A DNA stretch of 64,000 nucleotides from Burkholderiaceae bacterium (GCA_016790575.1 JAEUOU010000028.1:124001-188000), one strand, 5' to 3'. Positions 8,966 to 18,295 are shown, counted from the stretch's first letter. Program-made: numbers and translations. The notes: a model not told the origin generated them from the sequence alone.

Positions 8966-9404
8966 GCACGATCAATGAAGCATATATCAATGCGCTGCTG
9001 GCAGATGCCGCCTATCGATCTGTGAATTCAGCAATGACTAGCGCGGACTTGGCGGATGAACTTTCCACGCGCCTCACCGAAACCCAAGCCGCCTACCTCG
9101 CCGCCAACTTCACCGTCGTCACCAGCATCGAAACCCCCAAGACCATCGATCCGCTGCTGGGCACGGGTTTTGACGCCGCTGTCTGGCAGATCAAGGCCGG
9201 CTCGGAACTGGCCGGGCCGAACAACGTCAACGCCGGCAAGCTATTTGTCTCCATGCGGGGTACGCAAGGCCTGACGGACAGCGCCGACGACATCACCCTG
9301 GCCAGCCGTGGCATCCCTTACGACCAGATCCGGGACATGGTCAACTGGTGGCTCAAAAACACCGCCGCCGTCACCAACACCGCGGTCAAGCAGCGAAATG
9401 AATC

Positions 9405-9458
9405 AAAAACCATAGCAAACAACGACCTTTTCCCAATGGCTATTGACCATTTTGACCA
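9405..9458 (+). repeat. Dispersed element, copy C (junction of cassettes 1 and 2)
   Basis: Almost identical to copy B: CATAGCAAACAACGACC followed by TTTTCCCAATGGCTAT and TTGACCATTTTGACCAG. It marks the exact point where the first lipase loses homology, and is read in frame by it. Confidence 0.78.
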
Positions 9459-9572
9459 GAAATCGCCCCTGCGAACCGTTCGCGGGGTGTTCAACTGCTG
9501 CAGGAAGGGGCGGCGGGTACGCTGGGGGGCGTGCGGCAGCGCAGAACGGGCTGGTGTCGGGGCGCAATCATG
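9405..9572 (+). repeat. 165-bp direct repeat, second copy (element plus leader)
   Basis: Second copy of the repeat at 8304-8470, with a few substitutions (TTCGCGGGGTGTTCAACTGC here, TTCGGGGGGTGTTCAACCGC there). It ends at the ATG of the lipoprotein gene (9570), 165 bp after the element start. Confidence 0.8.
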
Positions 9573-10103
9573 AAAGCCAACAAGAAAGGGCAGGCATTGG
9601 CCGGGTGGACCGATCACGGTTCTCGGGTTCGACCGCCCATGCAGCGGTGCCCACGCTGCGGCCCGGCGTTGCTGCTGATAGCCGCCGCCATGGCGCTGAC
9701 GGCCTGCACCTCTGAAAAAGACCGTCTGGATGCCGAAGCCAGGCGCCTGTGCGCGATCGATGGAGGGATCAAGGTCTTTGAGACCGTGACGCTGTCGCCG
9801 GACATGTTTCATCCAAACGGCGTTCCAAAGATTTCCGAAAAAGACGATAAGGGATTTGGGTACTTCTTAACGGCCAGTCAGAAGAATTTGAAGGCTAATT
9901 TTGATAAGCCAACTCTTTTTCGACATGAGTACCAAGTAATTAGAAGTGGCGATCAAAAAGTGATTGCTATAAGCGTTGTATATCGCCGTGGCGGTGGAAG
10001 CTGGTGGTACGGGATGATGGAAGGGGATGGATTCACATGTCCCGAAGACAAAGTGAACACCGCTTTCATGGAACAAGTATTTTTCAAAGGGAAATCACAA
10101 TGA
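9570..10103 (+). CDS. Small lipoprotein, candidate immunity protein of cassette 2
   Basis: A 177-residue predicted lipoprotein. A hydrophobic stretch ends in the lipobox LTAC (PALLLIAAAMALTACTSE), so the mature protein should be lipid-anchored, in the periplasm if retained by the cell's usual sorting. The ATG at 9570 lies at the same distance from the element as in the other cassettes. The internal ATG at 9639 gives a shorter, more typical signal peptide and may be the true start. The sequence LCAIDGGIKVFETV vaguely resembles the RLC motif of the other small proteins. The 3' half is AT-rich. The stop overlaps the next lipase start (ATGA). The function is inferred from position. Confidence 0.68.
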   Translation: MKANKKGQALAGWTDHGSRVRPPMQRCPRCGPALLLIAAAMALTACTSEKDRLDAEARRLCAIDGGIKVFETVTLSPDMFHPNGVPKISEKDDKGFGYFLTASQKNLKANFDKPTLFRHEYQVIRSGDQKVIAISVVYRRGGGSWWYGMMEGDGFTCPEDKVNTAFMEQVFFKGKSQ

Positions 10104-11791
10104 ACGCACTCGCCATTTACGCAAGGCAATGTGAATTGGCTTATGCCAGCTATGCCAATTTGAAAGTCGGACTAAACATCTTGACCGATTTTCAGACGAA
10201 CGATTCCAGAATCACCGACGCCCTCGCCACCTCCCTCTCCACCCGCTACACCGTAGAAGCCATCTACAACGACCCGCTCACCGGCGCCTACGCGGTGGTG
10301 TTCAAGGACATCGCCACGGGCTCCAAGACGCTGGCCATTCGCGGCACCGAGGGCGCAGGCGACGTGATCGCAGACACGCATCTCATGGTGGGCATTCCGG
10401 CCTGGATGAGCTTGCAATACCAGTCGCTCGTCGAAAAAATCGCGCAGTGGCAGGTGGGCGGCGTCATCAACGCCCAGACCACCCTCACCGGTCACTCGCT
10501 CGGCGGCTATCTCGCTGCGGCGGTCAAGTCGTATTACCCGAACAGCTTTGGCGCCACCTACACCTACAACGCACCGGGGCTGGGCTCGGCCGTGTGGTCG
10601 ATCGCCGAGTTCTTCCAATCGGCGTTCGGCCTGGCGCCGAATCTTGCCGACGTGTATGACTTGCGCGGCACGACCGGGTTGTCGTTCATTGCCGGGCTGG
10701 GAATGCACATGGGCACGCCCGTTCCGGTCGAAATCGAATCCGCCCCGGGGCTTGGGCTGGGCAACCACTCCATCGGCCGGATCAATCAGCCACTGGCGGT
10801 GTTGAACCTTCTGGCGACTTTGGACCCGACTTTGACGCTTGAGAGGGGCAACGCATTGACTTTGGCCGCCAGCACCCGAAGCGAGGACACCGTTGAAAAG
10901 CTCCTGCAGGGCATCTACAGCCTGTTCACCCCAAACTCAAACGTGACCGCAACGGGCAACGACCAGGACCTCTACGCACGCCTCAGCGAGTTGCAAGCCA
11001 ATCCGCTATTTGCTTCCCTCGCCGGCAAAGTCACCCTGAACCTGAACGTGGCCAACATTGCCACCCAAGCCAAGGCCCGCGTGGGCTTTGAAGAAATCGT
11101 GGCGCTGGAGACGCTGGCGCCGTTTGTGTTGAACGCGGCGGGCGCCGAAGGCCATTCGACACTGGAAGCCCTGTGGGTCAGCGCCGCCTGGGCAGATCGC
11201 TACAACGGCTGGCTGGGCGACAAAGCCTCGCTGCAAACCCAGGGCACACCGGCCAGCTACTCCGACAGCTGGATCACCGACCGCGCCCTGCTGCTGCAAT
11301 CCGTCCTGGCTCGCAACAGCAACGACAGCGGCACCATCGTGGCCAACAGCGCCCTGCCCACCGACCGGGTGGTGGACATGCGCTACGTGGAGCCCGGCAG
11401 CGCCACCAGCACCACGCTGACGCTGTGGAACCCGGCGAACAACCCGCTCAACAACGCACTGAGCGGTGGGCGCCCCCACCAGCTCATCGCCTTCGGCGGC
11501 GCAGGCTTGGACACCTACAGTTTCAGCGGCAGCTTTGGCGACGATGTGATCTCCGACGCCGACGGGCTGAGCTGCATTCGAATTCGGAGCGATTCACATG
11601 CCGATGGTTGCTCGATAAATCCTGAATTCATAGCAATCGATGACCGTTTGACGATGGGTATGCCCGGTTTTCAGCCTAAATGCCGTCGCCAGCGTCCCCG
11701 CATGACACGAGAGCGGCAGCAAGGGTGGCGGAACTCGGCTGAAGTCTGCCGGACCAGCGCCCCGCGGCAATGCGCCGAGGCGGCAGCATGA
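10100..11791 (+). CDS. Alpha/beta-hydrolase lipase of cassette 2, C-terminus replaced
   Basis: A 563-residue lipase-like protein. It has an oxyanion-region motif LAIRGTEG (about residues 78-85), the nucleophile elbow TGHSLGGYLAA (Ser133) and a likely catalytic histidine in LGNHSIGRINQ (His223). Near residue 475 the sequence LIAFGGAGLDTYSF, then GSFGDDVISDADG, matches the beginning of an RTX calcium-binding region, which suggests the ancestor was exported by a type I system. Homology ends at about 11575. From 11624 the frame runs through element copy D and unrelated sequence to a stop overlapping the next small gene. The hydrolase core looks intact; the export region is gone. There is no N-terminal signal peptide. 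Confidence 0.75.
   Translation: MNALAIYARQCELAYASYANLKVGLNILTDFQTNDSRITDALATSLSTRYTVEAIYNDPLTGAYAVVFKDIATGSKTLAIRGTEGAGDVIADTHLMVGIPAWMSLQYQSLVEKIAQWQVGGVINAQTTLTGHSLGGYLAAAVKSYYPNSFGATYTYNAPGLGSAVWSIAEFFQSAFGLAPNLADVYDLRGTTGLSFIAGLGMHMGTPVPVEIESAPGLGLGNHSIGRINQPLAVLNLLATLDPTLTLERGNALTLAASTRSEDTVEKLLQGIYSLFTPNSNVTATGNDQDLYARLSELQANPLFASLAGKVTLNLNVANIATQAKARVGFEEIVALETLAPFVLNAAGAEGHSTLEALWVSAAWADRYNGWLGDKASLQTQGTPASYSDSWITDRALLLQSVLARNSNDSGTIVANSALPTDRVVDMRYVEPGSATSTTLTLWNPANNPLNNALSGGRPHQLIAFGGAGLDTYSFSGSFGDDVISDADGLSCIRIRSDSHADGCSINPEFIAIDDRLTMGMPGFQPKCRRQRPRMTRERQQGWRNSAEVCRTSAPRQCAEAAA
11624..11672 (+). repeat. Dispersed element, copy D (junction of cassettes 2 and 3)
   Basis: Reads TTCATAGCAATCGATGACC, then GTTTGACGATGGGTATGCCC and GGTTTTCAG. 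It is translated in frame at the tail of the second lipase (IAIDDRLTMGMPGF). It begins 164 bp before the next small gene's ATG, the same spacing as copies B and C. Confidence 0.78.
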
Positions 11792-12393
11792 TCGCGCTGC
11801 TCCTCCTGCTGGCGATGGGCCTTTGGGTCGGCCTCGGCTTTCTGATCTGGAAGTTTGTGCTGCGCCGGGTGCTGGTCAAACCACTGTCCTTGCTGGTGGG
11901 CACCGTGTTGTTCGCCGCCGTATGGCTGCTGGGGCCCTGGGCGGATGAGTACCTCGGGCAGAAAGAGTTCGCCCACCTGTGCGCAGCCATGCCGGACACG
12001 CAGTTCCTGGGGCCTGTCTCGGTGGGCGAGGGGCCGTTCTTTGATGCACAGGGCCAGCCGAAGTGGACGAACCGCAAAGAATTTGAGGCAATCGCTCACG
12101 GTGGGGTCGCGTCCGCCGGAGTCGGATTGTTGGGTATGCCTAACGTCACCCAATGGGACCAATTGTTCACCCGAACTGAAGAGAACTATCGCATTGCCAA
12201 CTGGCCCGTGCCGGTGCTGGAGCAAAGGCTTACCTATCGCTACAAGACAACGGGTCAGACCGTGCTGGTCTCGCATTGGCGCGGTTCACCCGGTGGTTGG
12301 CTCAATCGCGCGAGCAGTTGGGGAAGCCACGCGCCTTATCAATGCGGAAAGAAAACACCGTATCCACACGAGATTGAATGGATCAAATTTTGA
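11788..12393 (+). CDS. Small membrane protein, candidate immunity protein of cassette 3
   Basis: A 201-residue relative of the cassette 1 membrane protein. It has two predicted membrane segments (about residues 2-20 and 33-52), then LGPWADEYLGQKEFAHLCAA, corresponding to IGPFVDEIVGMRQFERLCKE in cassette 1. The rest is a soluble domain of unknown fold (THWRGSP-like tryptophan-rich stretch near the end). The start at 11788 matches the cassette 1 start and overlaps the stop of the preceding open frame. The protein family is not one I can name; protection against the partner lipase is inferred from pairing. Confidence 0.68.
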   Translation: MIALLLLLAMGLWVGLGFLIWKFVLRRVLVKPLSLLVGTVLFAAVWLLGPWADEYLGQKEFAHLCAAMPDTQFLGPVSVGEGPFFDAQGQPKWTNRKEFEAIAHGGVASAGVGLLGMPNVTQWDQLFTRTEENYRIANWPVPVLEQRLTYRYKTTGQTVLVSHWRGSPGGWLNRASSWGSHAPYQCGKKTPYPHEIEWIKF

Positions 12394-12410
12394 ACGCTGG
12401 GAGATGAAAC

Positions 12411-13817
12411 ATAACAACGATTGAACAAACATTTATCGAATGTGTATTGGCCGATCTGGCGTATGTAGGAACGTTGCAAAAGGCAATGATCCCCAAAGAT
12501 AGAGCTGCCGAATTCGCCCGCCGCATTACCCAACCCCTGGCCGAGCAGTTCGCCGCCCGATTCGAAATCCTCGCCGTCAAAAGCGATCCTGTCAGCGACT
12601 ACCAGGCGGTGGTGTTCAAGGACGTGAGCACGGGCCATCTGTATCTGGCCAATCGGGGGACTGAGAGCAAGTGGCTCGACACGCTGCACGCGGATCTTGA
12701 TCTTGCACTGGGCTCAGGCGTGGCGGCCAAACAAGCCGCCGCCATGGCCAACTGGTGGCTGGATATCTCCAGCGCCGCTGGCAGCACAGTCCAGCAAGTC
12801 AGCGCCGACGGCCCCAACCTCGCGCCGTTCATGCCCGCCGCGACCAAGATCGCCAGTGGCGAAATCGCTGCCGAGGTCAGCGCGGCAATTGCGGCCGGCA
12901 AGCTGCACGTGGTCGGTCACTCCCTCGGCGGGCACCTGACGACCGTGTTCACCAGTCTGTTTCCCAACCAGGTCGCACACGCCAGCACCTTCAACGGTGC
13001 CGGGGTGTTTTCGGTGGGTGCCATCGCAGGGGTCGTGGCCGGGGTGGTGTTCGGGCACCCCATCAACCAGTTGGCGCAGGCGCTGGGGCTGACGGTGCAA
13101 CTGCCGGACGCCGCGAAGATGGACAACTTCTATGCCATGAACGGCATGAACCTGACCACCAATGACGCGACCTTCACCCAACTCGGCCAGCGTATTGAGG
13201 TCTTCAACGAAGAAACCGCCGCGCCAACCTTCGACAACCACTTTCTGTACAAGCAGACCGACAGTCTGGCGTTGGCGGTCGTGATGCAGAAGCTCGACAC
13301 GAGCTTCACGTTGGGCAAATTCAATGCCCTGGCGCAGACAGCGTCCAACTCCAGTGGCGCGTCCCTTGAGAAGCTACTGGATGCTTTGCGGCGTCAACTT
13401 CAGGGCAACGATGTGGCGAGCACGCCGGTGGGTGACAGCGGGGGCGACTGGGAAAAGAGCATCATGCCGCAGTCGCGGATCGACTTGCAGCAAAACCTCA
13501 GACTCGTATCCGATAGCCCCGCCTTCCAATCCCTCGCCGGCCAACTCCTCATCCGCCCCGCCAGCGCCGACCTCAAAGCCGCCGCCCGCAACGACTTCAG
13601 CGCCGTGGTGGCCTTGCAGGACCTTTCGCCCGTCTGGATGAGCGCTAAGAACGCGGCGGCGGATGCCCAGCTGGCCAGGCACTGGAATTCCACCCGGCAC
13701 ACCGACTCCGCCGGCTGGATTCGCACCGGGTGCAAACATGGCTCCACCCGGCGCCGGGCGCTGTGTCCCGCCGTCAGTAAGAAAAAAAGCAGCGTCGAAA
13801 CGCTGCTTTTTTCATAG
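12411..13817 (+). pseudogene. Lipase-like gene of cassette 3, start codon lost and 3' end truncated
   Basis: Alpha/beta-hydrolase with LYLANRGTESKW, the nucleophile motif VVGHSLGGHLTT and a likely catalytic histidine in TFDNHFLYK. It aligns with the second lipase over most of its length (FNALAQTASNSSGASLEKLL against NALTLAASTRSEDTVEKLL). Homology to the cassette 1 start (ITTIEQTFIECVLADLAY) extends upstream to 12411, where an ATA stands in place of the expected ATG. The first usable start is a TTG at 12447. The 3' end is also truncated: similarity stops near 13690, before any RTX region, and the stop codon TAG at 13815 belongs to element copy E. The core could still be active if made from the TTG. 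Confidence 0.65.
13783..13812. terminator. Bidirectional rho-independent terminator
   Basis: A perfect hairpin, with a stem of AGCAGCGT and ACGCTGCT around a CGAA loop, flanked by A and T runs that also pair. It has a T run on both strands, so it can end both the lipase cassette from the left and htpX from the right. Confidence 0.85.
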
Positions 13818-13850
13818 CATCCCAGCACCTTTTCGCGCTGGGTATGGGCA
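13811..13850 (+). repeat. Dispersed element, copy E (right border of the lipase island)
   Basis: Reads TTCATAGCATCCCAGCACC, then TTTTCGCGCTGGGTATGGGC. Its ATAGC supplies the stop codon of the third lipase. It overlaps the end of the terminator and closes the island before htpX. Confidence 0.7.
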
Positions 13851-13865
13851 GGAATCACCGATATT

Positions 13866-14741
13866 TCAGCCTTGGGACTGCTGCAGGCGGGCGATACGCT
13901 CTTCAATCGGCGGGTGGGTGCTGAACAGCTGGCCGATGCCACCGGCAATGCCCATCGCGGCCATGCTCTTGGGCAGTTCGGCGGTGTGCAGTCCGCCCAG
14001 GCGGGCCAGGGCGTTGATCATGGGCTGCTTGCGGCCCATCAGGTCGGCGGCGCCCGCATCGGCGCGGAATTCGCGCTGGCGCGAGAACCAGGCCACGATG
14101 ATGGCGGCCAGGAAGCCCAGCAGGATGTCCATCACGATGGTGGTGATCAGGTAGCCGATGCCGGGGCCGGAGTTTTCCGAATCACCGCGGCGCAGGAAGC
14201 TGTCCACCGCGTAGCCGACCACGCGGCTCAGGAACACCACAAAGGTGTTCATCACGCCCTGGATCAGGGTCATGGTGACCATGTCGCCATTGGCGATGTG
14301 CGCCACCTCGTGGCCGATGACGGCCTCGACCTCTTCGTGCGTCATGTTCTGCAGCAGGCCAGTGGACACCGCCACCAGGGCGGAGTTCTTGAAGGCGCCG
14401 GTCGCAAAGGCGTTGGGGTCGCCTTCGAAGATGCCGACCTCAGGCATGCCGATGCCGGCTTTGTCGGCAAACTTGCGCACGGTTTCGACGATCCAGCGCT
14501 CGTCGGCCGAGCCGGAACCATCGATCACCCGCACGCCGGAGCTCCACTTGGCGACAGGTTTGCTGATCAGCAGCGAGATGATCGCGCCGCCAAAGCCCAT
14601 GATGAGGGCAAAGCCCAGCAAGGCGCCGAGGTTGAGGCCGTTGGCGGTCAGGAACCTGTTCACGCCGAGCAGGCTGGCCACGATGCCCAGCACAACGACC
14701 ACGGCCAGGTTGGTCAATACAAACAGGATGATGCGTTTCAT
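13866..14741 (-). CDS. htpX: Membrane zinc metalloprotease HtpX
   Basis: Inner-membrane M48 protease for quality control of membrane proteins. The 291 residues start with two hydrophobic segments (about 4-24 and 36-58), then the zinc site [18 protein letters not shown] (HEVAH) near residue 145, two further membrane segments and the third zinc ligand region ([17 protein letters not shown]). The C-terminal [12 protein letters not shown] is typical. The length matches E. coli HtpX. It is transcribed toward the lipase island and separated from it by the bidirectional terminator. Confidence 0.96.
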   Translation of the reverse strand: MKRIILFVLTNLAVVVVLGIVASLLGVNRFLTANGLNLGALLGFALIMGFGGAIISLLISKPVAKWSSGVRVIDGSGSADERWIVETVRKFADKAGIGMPEVGIFEGDPNAFATGAFKNSALVAVSTGLLQNMTHEEVEAVIGHEVAHIANGDMVTMTLIQGVMNTFVVFLSRVVGYAVDSFLRRGDSENSGPGIGYLITTIVMDILLGFLAAIIVAWFSRQREFRADAGAADLMGRKQPMINALARLGGLHTAELPKSMAAMGIAGGIGQLFSTHPPIEERIARLQQSQG

Positions 14742-14810
14742 GTCAGTCAGGGTAAACAGCCCCGCAATGTGGAGCCGATGGCGCGAATATTAGGGCCGGA
14801 TCGGGTGAAA

Positions 14811-15602
14811 TCAAGCCGCCCGGTCCAATTCCGGTTGCAGATACGGGCTTTCCGGCGGCGCCGGGCGCACACGTGCCGGCCGGAACACCGTGGGGTCGGC
14901 GTAAAACCCCGGCGCTTCGTTGGCATCCCACCAGCCAGGCACGCCCAGCACCGGCAGCGGCACGAAAGGCTTGGCCGCCAGCCTGGCGGCTGTGAGATCC
15001 TGGGCCAGCCAGGTGTCCAGCGCCGCCACCGAGCCCCAGGGCTGGCTGACCCGCCAGACATGCACGGTGATCGACTTGTAGGGCGTCACGAGTTTTTCCA
15101 GCGCCGCGTGGCCAAACACCACCAGTTGCGCCTGCGCCCACAGCGGACGCAGTTCGCCGAACAGCCGCTGCCACTGCCGTGTCGCCAGCGCTTCCCACAG
15201 CGCGTCGGGCGCGTGCAGCAGCGCGCCGTTTTCGTCGAGCACGGTGATGGCGTCGCGCACCGGCCCGCGCACGGCGACGCCGCGCGCGGCGATTTCCGCT
15301 GCCTGGATCTGGTTCAGCCGCCGCTTGGCCTGCGGGAACACCATCCAGCACAGTGCGTTGAAGAAATCGTGCAGGTTCTCGCGTGTGGGTACCTGGCCGC
15401 GCTCGAAGATGAATTGCTCGTAAGCCATGCCGGCCGGCAGTGTGGGCTGGGGCACAAAGCGCACCGCCGCACGATGGGCGCCGTTGGCCGCCTCGGCCAC
15501 GCTGTCGCCCGCGTTCACCCCCGCCTGCACCGCCGCGCCAGCCTCCCGCCAGGGGTCCAGCCACGGCGGCTGCCAGTCGATGGCGCTCAGGCCAGGCGCC
15601 AC
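14811..15602 (-). CDS. DUF3025 domain-containing protein
   Basis: A 263-residue cytoplasmic protein of the DUF3025 family. Typical features are [20 protein letters not shown] and [14 protein letters not shown] in the middle and [20 protein letters not shown] further on. Function unknown. The start overlaps the pyrC stop by 16 bp, so it is probably the second gene of a pyrC operon, a pairing common in this family of bacteria. Confidence 0.85.
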   Translation of the reverse strand: MAPGLSAIDWQPPWLDPWREAGAAVQAGVNAGDSVAEAANGAHRAAVRFVPQPTLPAGMAYEQFIFERGQVPTRENLHDFFNALCWMVFPQAKRRLNQIQAAEIAARGVAVRGPVRDAITVLDENGALLHAPDALWEALATRQWQRLFGELRPLWAQAQLVVFGHAALEKLVTPYKSITVHVWRVSQPWGSVAALDTWLAQDLTAARLAAKPFVPLPVLGVPGWWDANEAPGFYADPTVFRPARVRPAPPESPYLQPELDRAA

Positions 15603-16618
15603 GGCAGCGTTTCGCCGGAACGCAGGGGCTTGAGCTCCGCCTCGCCGAAGGCGAACGACTCCGGTGGCGTCCAGGACTCCTTGCGCAGCGTGATCGTGCC
15701 GGTGTTGCGCGGCAGGCCGTAGAAATCGGCGCCGAAGAAGCTCGCGAAGCCTTCGAGCCGGTCGAGCGCGCCGGCGGCCTCGAAGGCCTCGGCGTACATC
15801 TCGATGGCCGCGTGCGCGGTGTAGCAGCCGGCGCAGCCGCTGGCGTGTTCTTTCAGGTGGGCCGGGTGCGGCGCGCTGTCGGTACCCAGGAAAAACTTGG
15901 GGTTGCCACTGGTGGCGGCCTGGACCAGCGCCAGGCGGTGGGTTTCGCGCTTGAGCACCGGCAGGCAGTAGTAATGCGGCCGGATGCCGCCGGTGAAGAT
16001 GGCGTTGCGGTTGTACAGCAGGTGGTGCACGGTGATCGTGGCGCCCAGCAGCGCGTCTTCACCCGCGACGTATTGCGCCGCTTCTTTTGTAGTGATGTGC
16101 TCCATCACGATCTTCAGGCCGGGAAAGTCGCGCCGAAGCGGCATCAGCTGCTGTTCGATGAACACCGCCTCTCGGTCGAACAGGTCAATGTCGGGGCTGG
16201 TCACCTCACCGTGCACCAGCAGCAGGATGCCTTCGCGCTGCATCGCTTCCAGCGTGGCGCAGGTCTTGCGGATGTCGGTCACGCCGGCATCGCTGTTGGT
16301 GGTGGCACCGGCCGGGTAGAGCTTGACGGCGACCACACCCGCCTCTTTCGCGCGGCGGATTTCGTCGGGTGGCAGGTTGTCGGTGAGGTAGAGCGTCATC
16401 AGCGGCTCGAACGCCATGCCGGCCGGCACGGCGGCGCGGATGCGCTCGCGGTACGCCACGGCCTGGGCCGCGGTGGTGACCGGCGGCCTGAGGTTGGGCA
16501 TGATGATCGCGCGGCCGAACTGCGCGGCGGTGTGCGGCACCACGGTGTGCAGCGCGGCGCCATCGCGCACGTGCAGGTGCCAGTCGTCGGGGCGGGTAAG
16601 GGTGATCTCGGAGGTCAT
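15587..16618 (-). CDS. pyrC: Dihydroorotase PyrC
   Basis: Zinc amidohydrolase that closes carbamoyl-aspartate to dihydroorotate in pyrimidine synthesis. The 343 residues match the class II (E. coli-type) enzyme. Metal motif [10 protein letters not shown] lies near the start, the carbamylated lysine in [16 protein letters not shown] (about residue 100), HGEV and the EHITT region hold histidine ligands, and LGTDSAPH carries the catalytic aspartate. The ATG at 16618 gives the usual start [13 protein letters not shown]; the frame extends upstream without similarity. Confidence 0.96.
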   Translation of the reverse strand: MTSEITLTRPDDWHLHVRDGAALHTVVPHTAAQFGRAIIMPNLRPPVTTAAQAVAYRERIRAAVPAGMAFEPLMTLYLTDNLPPDEIRRAKEAGVVAVKLYPAGATTNSDAGVTDIRKTCATLEAMQREGILLLVHGEVTSPDIDLFDREAVFIEQQLMPLRRDFPGLKIVMEHITTKEAAQYVAGEDALLGATITVHHLLYNRNAIFTGGIRPHYYCLPVLKRETHRLALVQAATSGNPKFFLGTDSAPHPAHLKEHASGCAGCYTAHAAIEMYAEAFEAAGALDRLEGFASFFGADFYGLPRNTGTITLRKESWTPPESFAFGEAELKPLRSGETLPWRLA

Positions 16619-16785
16619 GGGACCGATTGTCCCAGACGATCGACCCGCCACCGTCCCAGCGCGTCGCGAGCGGGTGTAGGGCAAGGCGCGGGTGTCAAGC
16701 CGCCGCAACGTACTTCAGGTACGTGAGGACGGCCTGAACGGGACCCGCAACGCCCCCCGGCGCCCGCGCAGTAGCGCCTTCGCGT

Positions 16786-17529
16786 CTAATGCGACAGGAT
16801 CTTGTTGAGGAAGTCCTTGGTCCGCGGCTGGCGTGCGTCGGGATTGCTGAAGAACTCATCCTTGGGGCAGTCTTCCAGAATCCGGCCGCCCACGTCGATG
16901 AAGATCACGCGGTTGGCGACCTTGCGCGCGAAACCCATTTCGTGGGTGACCACCATCATGGTCATGCCTTCCTTGGCCAGTTTCACCATCACGTCCAGCA
17001 CCTCGCCCACCATTTCGGGGTCGAGTGCGGAGGTCGGCTCGTCGAACAACATGACGATCGGGTCCATGGACAGCGCCCGGGCGATGGCCACCCGCTGCTG
17101 CTGGCCGCCGGAGAGCTGGCCGGGGAACTTGTCCTTGTGCGCCATCAGGCCCACGCGGTCGAGCATCTTCAGGCCGCGGGTCTTGGCTTCGTCGGCGCTG
17201 CGGCCCAGCACCTTGATCTGGGCGATGGTCAGGTTTTCAGTGACCGACAGGTGCGGGAACAGCTCGAAGTGCTGGAACACCATGCCCACGCGGCTGCGCA
17301 GCTTGGGCAGATCGGTCTTCGGGTCGTGCAGACCGATGCCGTCGACAAAAATCTCGCCCTTCTGGAAGGGTTCGAGCGCGTTGACCGTCTTGATCAGCGT
17401 GGACTTGCCCGAACCCGACGGCCCGCAAACCACCACCACATCCCCCTTGTTGATGTGGACCGAGCAGTCATTGAGCACCTGCACCGGGCCGTACCACTTG
17501 GAAACATTCTTAATTTGAATCATCGACAT
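16786..17529 (-). CDS. gltL: Glutamate/aspartate ABC transporter, ATP-binding subunit
   Basis: Cytoplasmic ATPase of the polar amino-acid importer encoded with gltIJK. The 247 residues carry Walker [10 protein letters not shown], signature [15 protein letters not shown], Walker [14 protein letters not shown] and the switch histidine in [12 protein letters not shown]. The ATG at 17529 has a GAGGAGA ribosome-binding site 7 bp upstream; an internal ATG two codons later is less well placed. It follows gltK after 11 bp and ends the operon. Confidence 0.95.
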   Translation of the reverse strand: MSMIQIKNVSKWYGPVQVLNDCSVHINKGDVVVVCGPSGSGKSTLIKTVNALEPFQKGEIFVDGIGLHDPKTDLPKLRSRVGMVFQHFELFPHLSVTENLTIAQIKVLGRSADEAKTRGLKMLDRVGLMAHKDKFPGQLSGGQQQRVAIARALSMDPIVMLFDEPTSALDPEMVGEVLDVMVKLAKEGMTMMVVTHEMGFARKVANRVIFIDVGGRILEDCPKDEFFSNPDARQPRTKDFLNKILSH

Positions 17530-17540
17530 GTCCGGTCTCC

Positions 17541-18209
17541 TCAACGGATGATCTGAATCTTGAGCTGAATACGCCGCACGGCATACGACAGCCCCATGCA
17601 CATCACAAAATACACCACCGCTGCCAGCAGGTAGGCCTCCACCGGGCGGCCCAGGTTCTTGCCGGCGGTCTCAAAGCCCTTGAGCAGGTCGTAGGCGCCG
17701 ATGGCATACACCAGCGAGGTGTCCTGGAACAGGATGATGGTCTGGGTCAGGAACACCGGCAGCATGTTGCGGAACGCCTGTGGCAGGATGACCAGCTTCA
17801 TGTTCTGGCCGTAGGTCATCCCCAGCGCATAGCCGGCGTTCACCTGCCCACGCGGAATCGACTGGATGCCCGCGCGCACGATTTCGGAGAAATACGCCGC
17901 CTCGAACGCGATGAAGGTGATCACCGCCGAGGTTTCGGCTCCCAGCGGGCGGCCGATGGCAAACGGAATCAACAGGAAGAACCACAGCAGCACCATGACC
18001 AGCGGGATGGAGCGCATGGTGTTGACGTAGGCAGCTGCAGGGATTTCGAGAAACTTGTTGCCCGACAGACGCATCAGCGCCAGCACCGTGCCCAGCGCGA
18101 TGCCGCCGATGGTGGCCACCACCGTCAGCCAGAGGCTGAAGATCAGCCCCTTGGTGACGAAAGGACCGATCAGCGACCAGTCGAAGAAGGAAAAGTCCAG
18201 GGAACCCAT
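17541..18209 (-). CDS. gltK: Glutamate/aspartate ABC transporter, permease subunit GltK
   Basis: One of two inner-membrane permeases of the importer. The 222 residues have about five membrane segments. The EAA loop that docks the ATPase is at [41 protein letters not shown] is typical for GltK. It is preceded by a 92-bp gap containing a family-specific hairpin repeat, and followed by gltL. Confidence 0.93.
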   Translation of the reverse strand: MGSLDFSFFDWSLIGPFVTKGLIFSLWLTVVATIGGIALGTVLALMRLSGNKFLEIPAAAYVNTMRSIPLVMVLLWFFLLIPFAIGRPLGAETSAVITFIAFEAAYFSEIVRAGIQSIPRGQVNAGYALGMTYGQNMKLVILPQAFRNMLPVFLTQTIILFQDTSLVYAIGAYDLLKGFETAGKNLGRPVEAYLLAAVVYFVMCMGLSYAVRRIQLKIQIIR

Positions 18210-18229
18210 GTCAAGCCTCCCGACGGGCC

Positions 18230-18295
18230 GCCCCTAGGGTGGCTTGCGCCCCCTCGGGGGGCAGTGAAGTACACAACGTGACGAACGTGGGGGCC
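18230..18295. repeat. Comamonadaceae-type intergenic hairpin repeat between gltJ and gltK
   Basis: Contains CCCTAGGG, a strong hairpin GCCCCCT-C-GGGGGGC (18248-18262) and then AGTGAAGTACACAACGTGAC before a GTGGGGGCC end. I recall very similar intergenic sequences from many Comamonadaceae genomes; a genome search would confirm this. It sits inside an operon and may affect mRNA stability. Confidence 0.6.

Larger units (their letters stand above)
8962..9573 (+). pseudogene. Lipase-like gene of cassette 1, truncated before the catalytic serine
   Basis: The N-terminal ~147 residues (LADAAYRSV, then LFVSMRGTQGLTDSADDITL and MVNWWLKNTAA) align with the lipase of cassette 3 (LADLAYVGT, LANRGTESKW, MANWWLDISSAA). 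Homology stops where element copy C begins at about 9405. The frame then reads through the element (TIANNDLFPMAIDHFDQ) and its leader to a stop at 9573. The GHSLGG nucleophile motif and everything after it are missing, so no hydrolase activity is expected. The ATG overlaps the preceding stop, with GAAGAAGGG as ribosome-binding site. Confidence 0.8.

Noticed and set aside
12391-12402. Possible 15th copy of the dispersed element (TTGAACGCTGGGAG)
   Set aside because: Only about ten bases match and neither the hairpin nor the GACC block is present.
8304-13850. Prophage, integron or insertion sequence as explanation for the lipase island
   Set aside because: No integrase, transposase, attachment site, phage structural gene or terminal inverted repeats around the island were seen; the repeats are the dispersed 50-bp element found elsewhere too.
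8304-13850. CRISPR array, because of repeated short elements
   Set aside because: The repeats are 1-2 kb apart with genes between them, not regular short spacers, and there are no cas genes.
16619-16785. A gene or RNA in the gap between pyrC and gltL
   Set aside because: Only a weak hairpin (CGTACTTCAGGTACG) is seen and no conserved frame.
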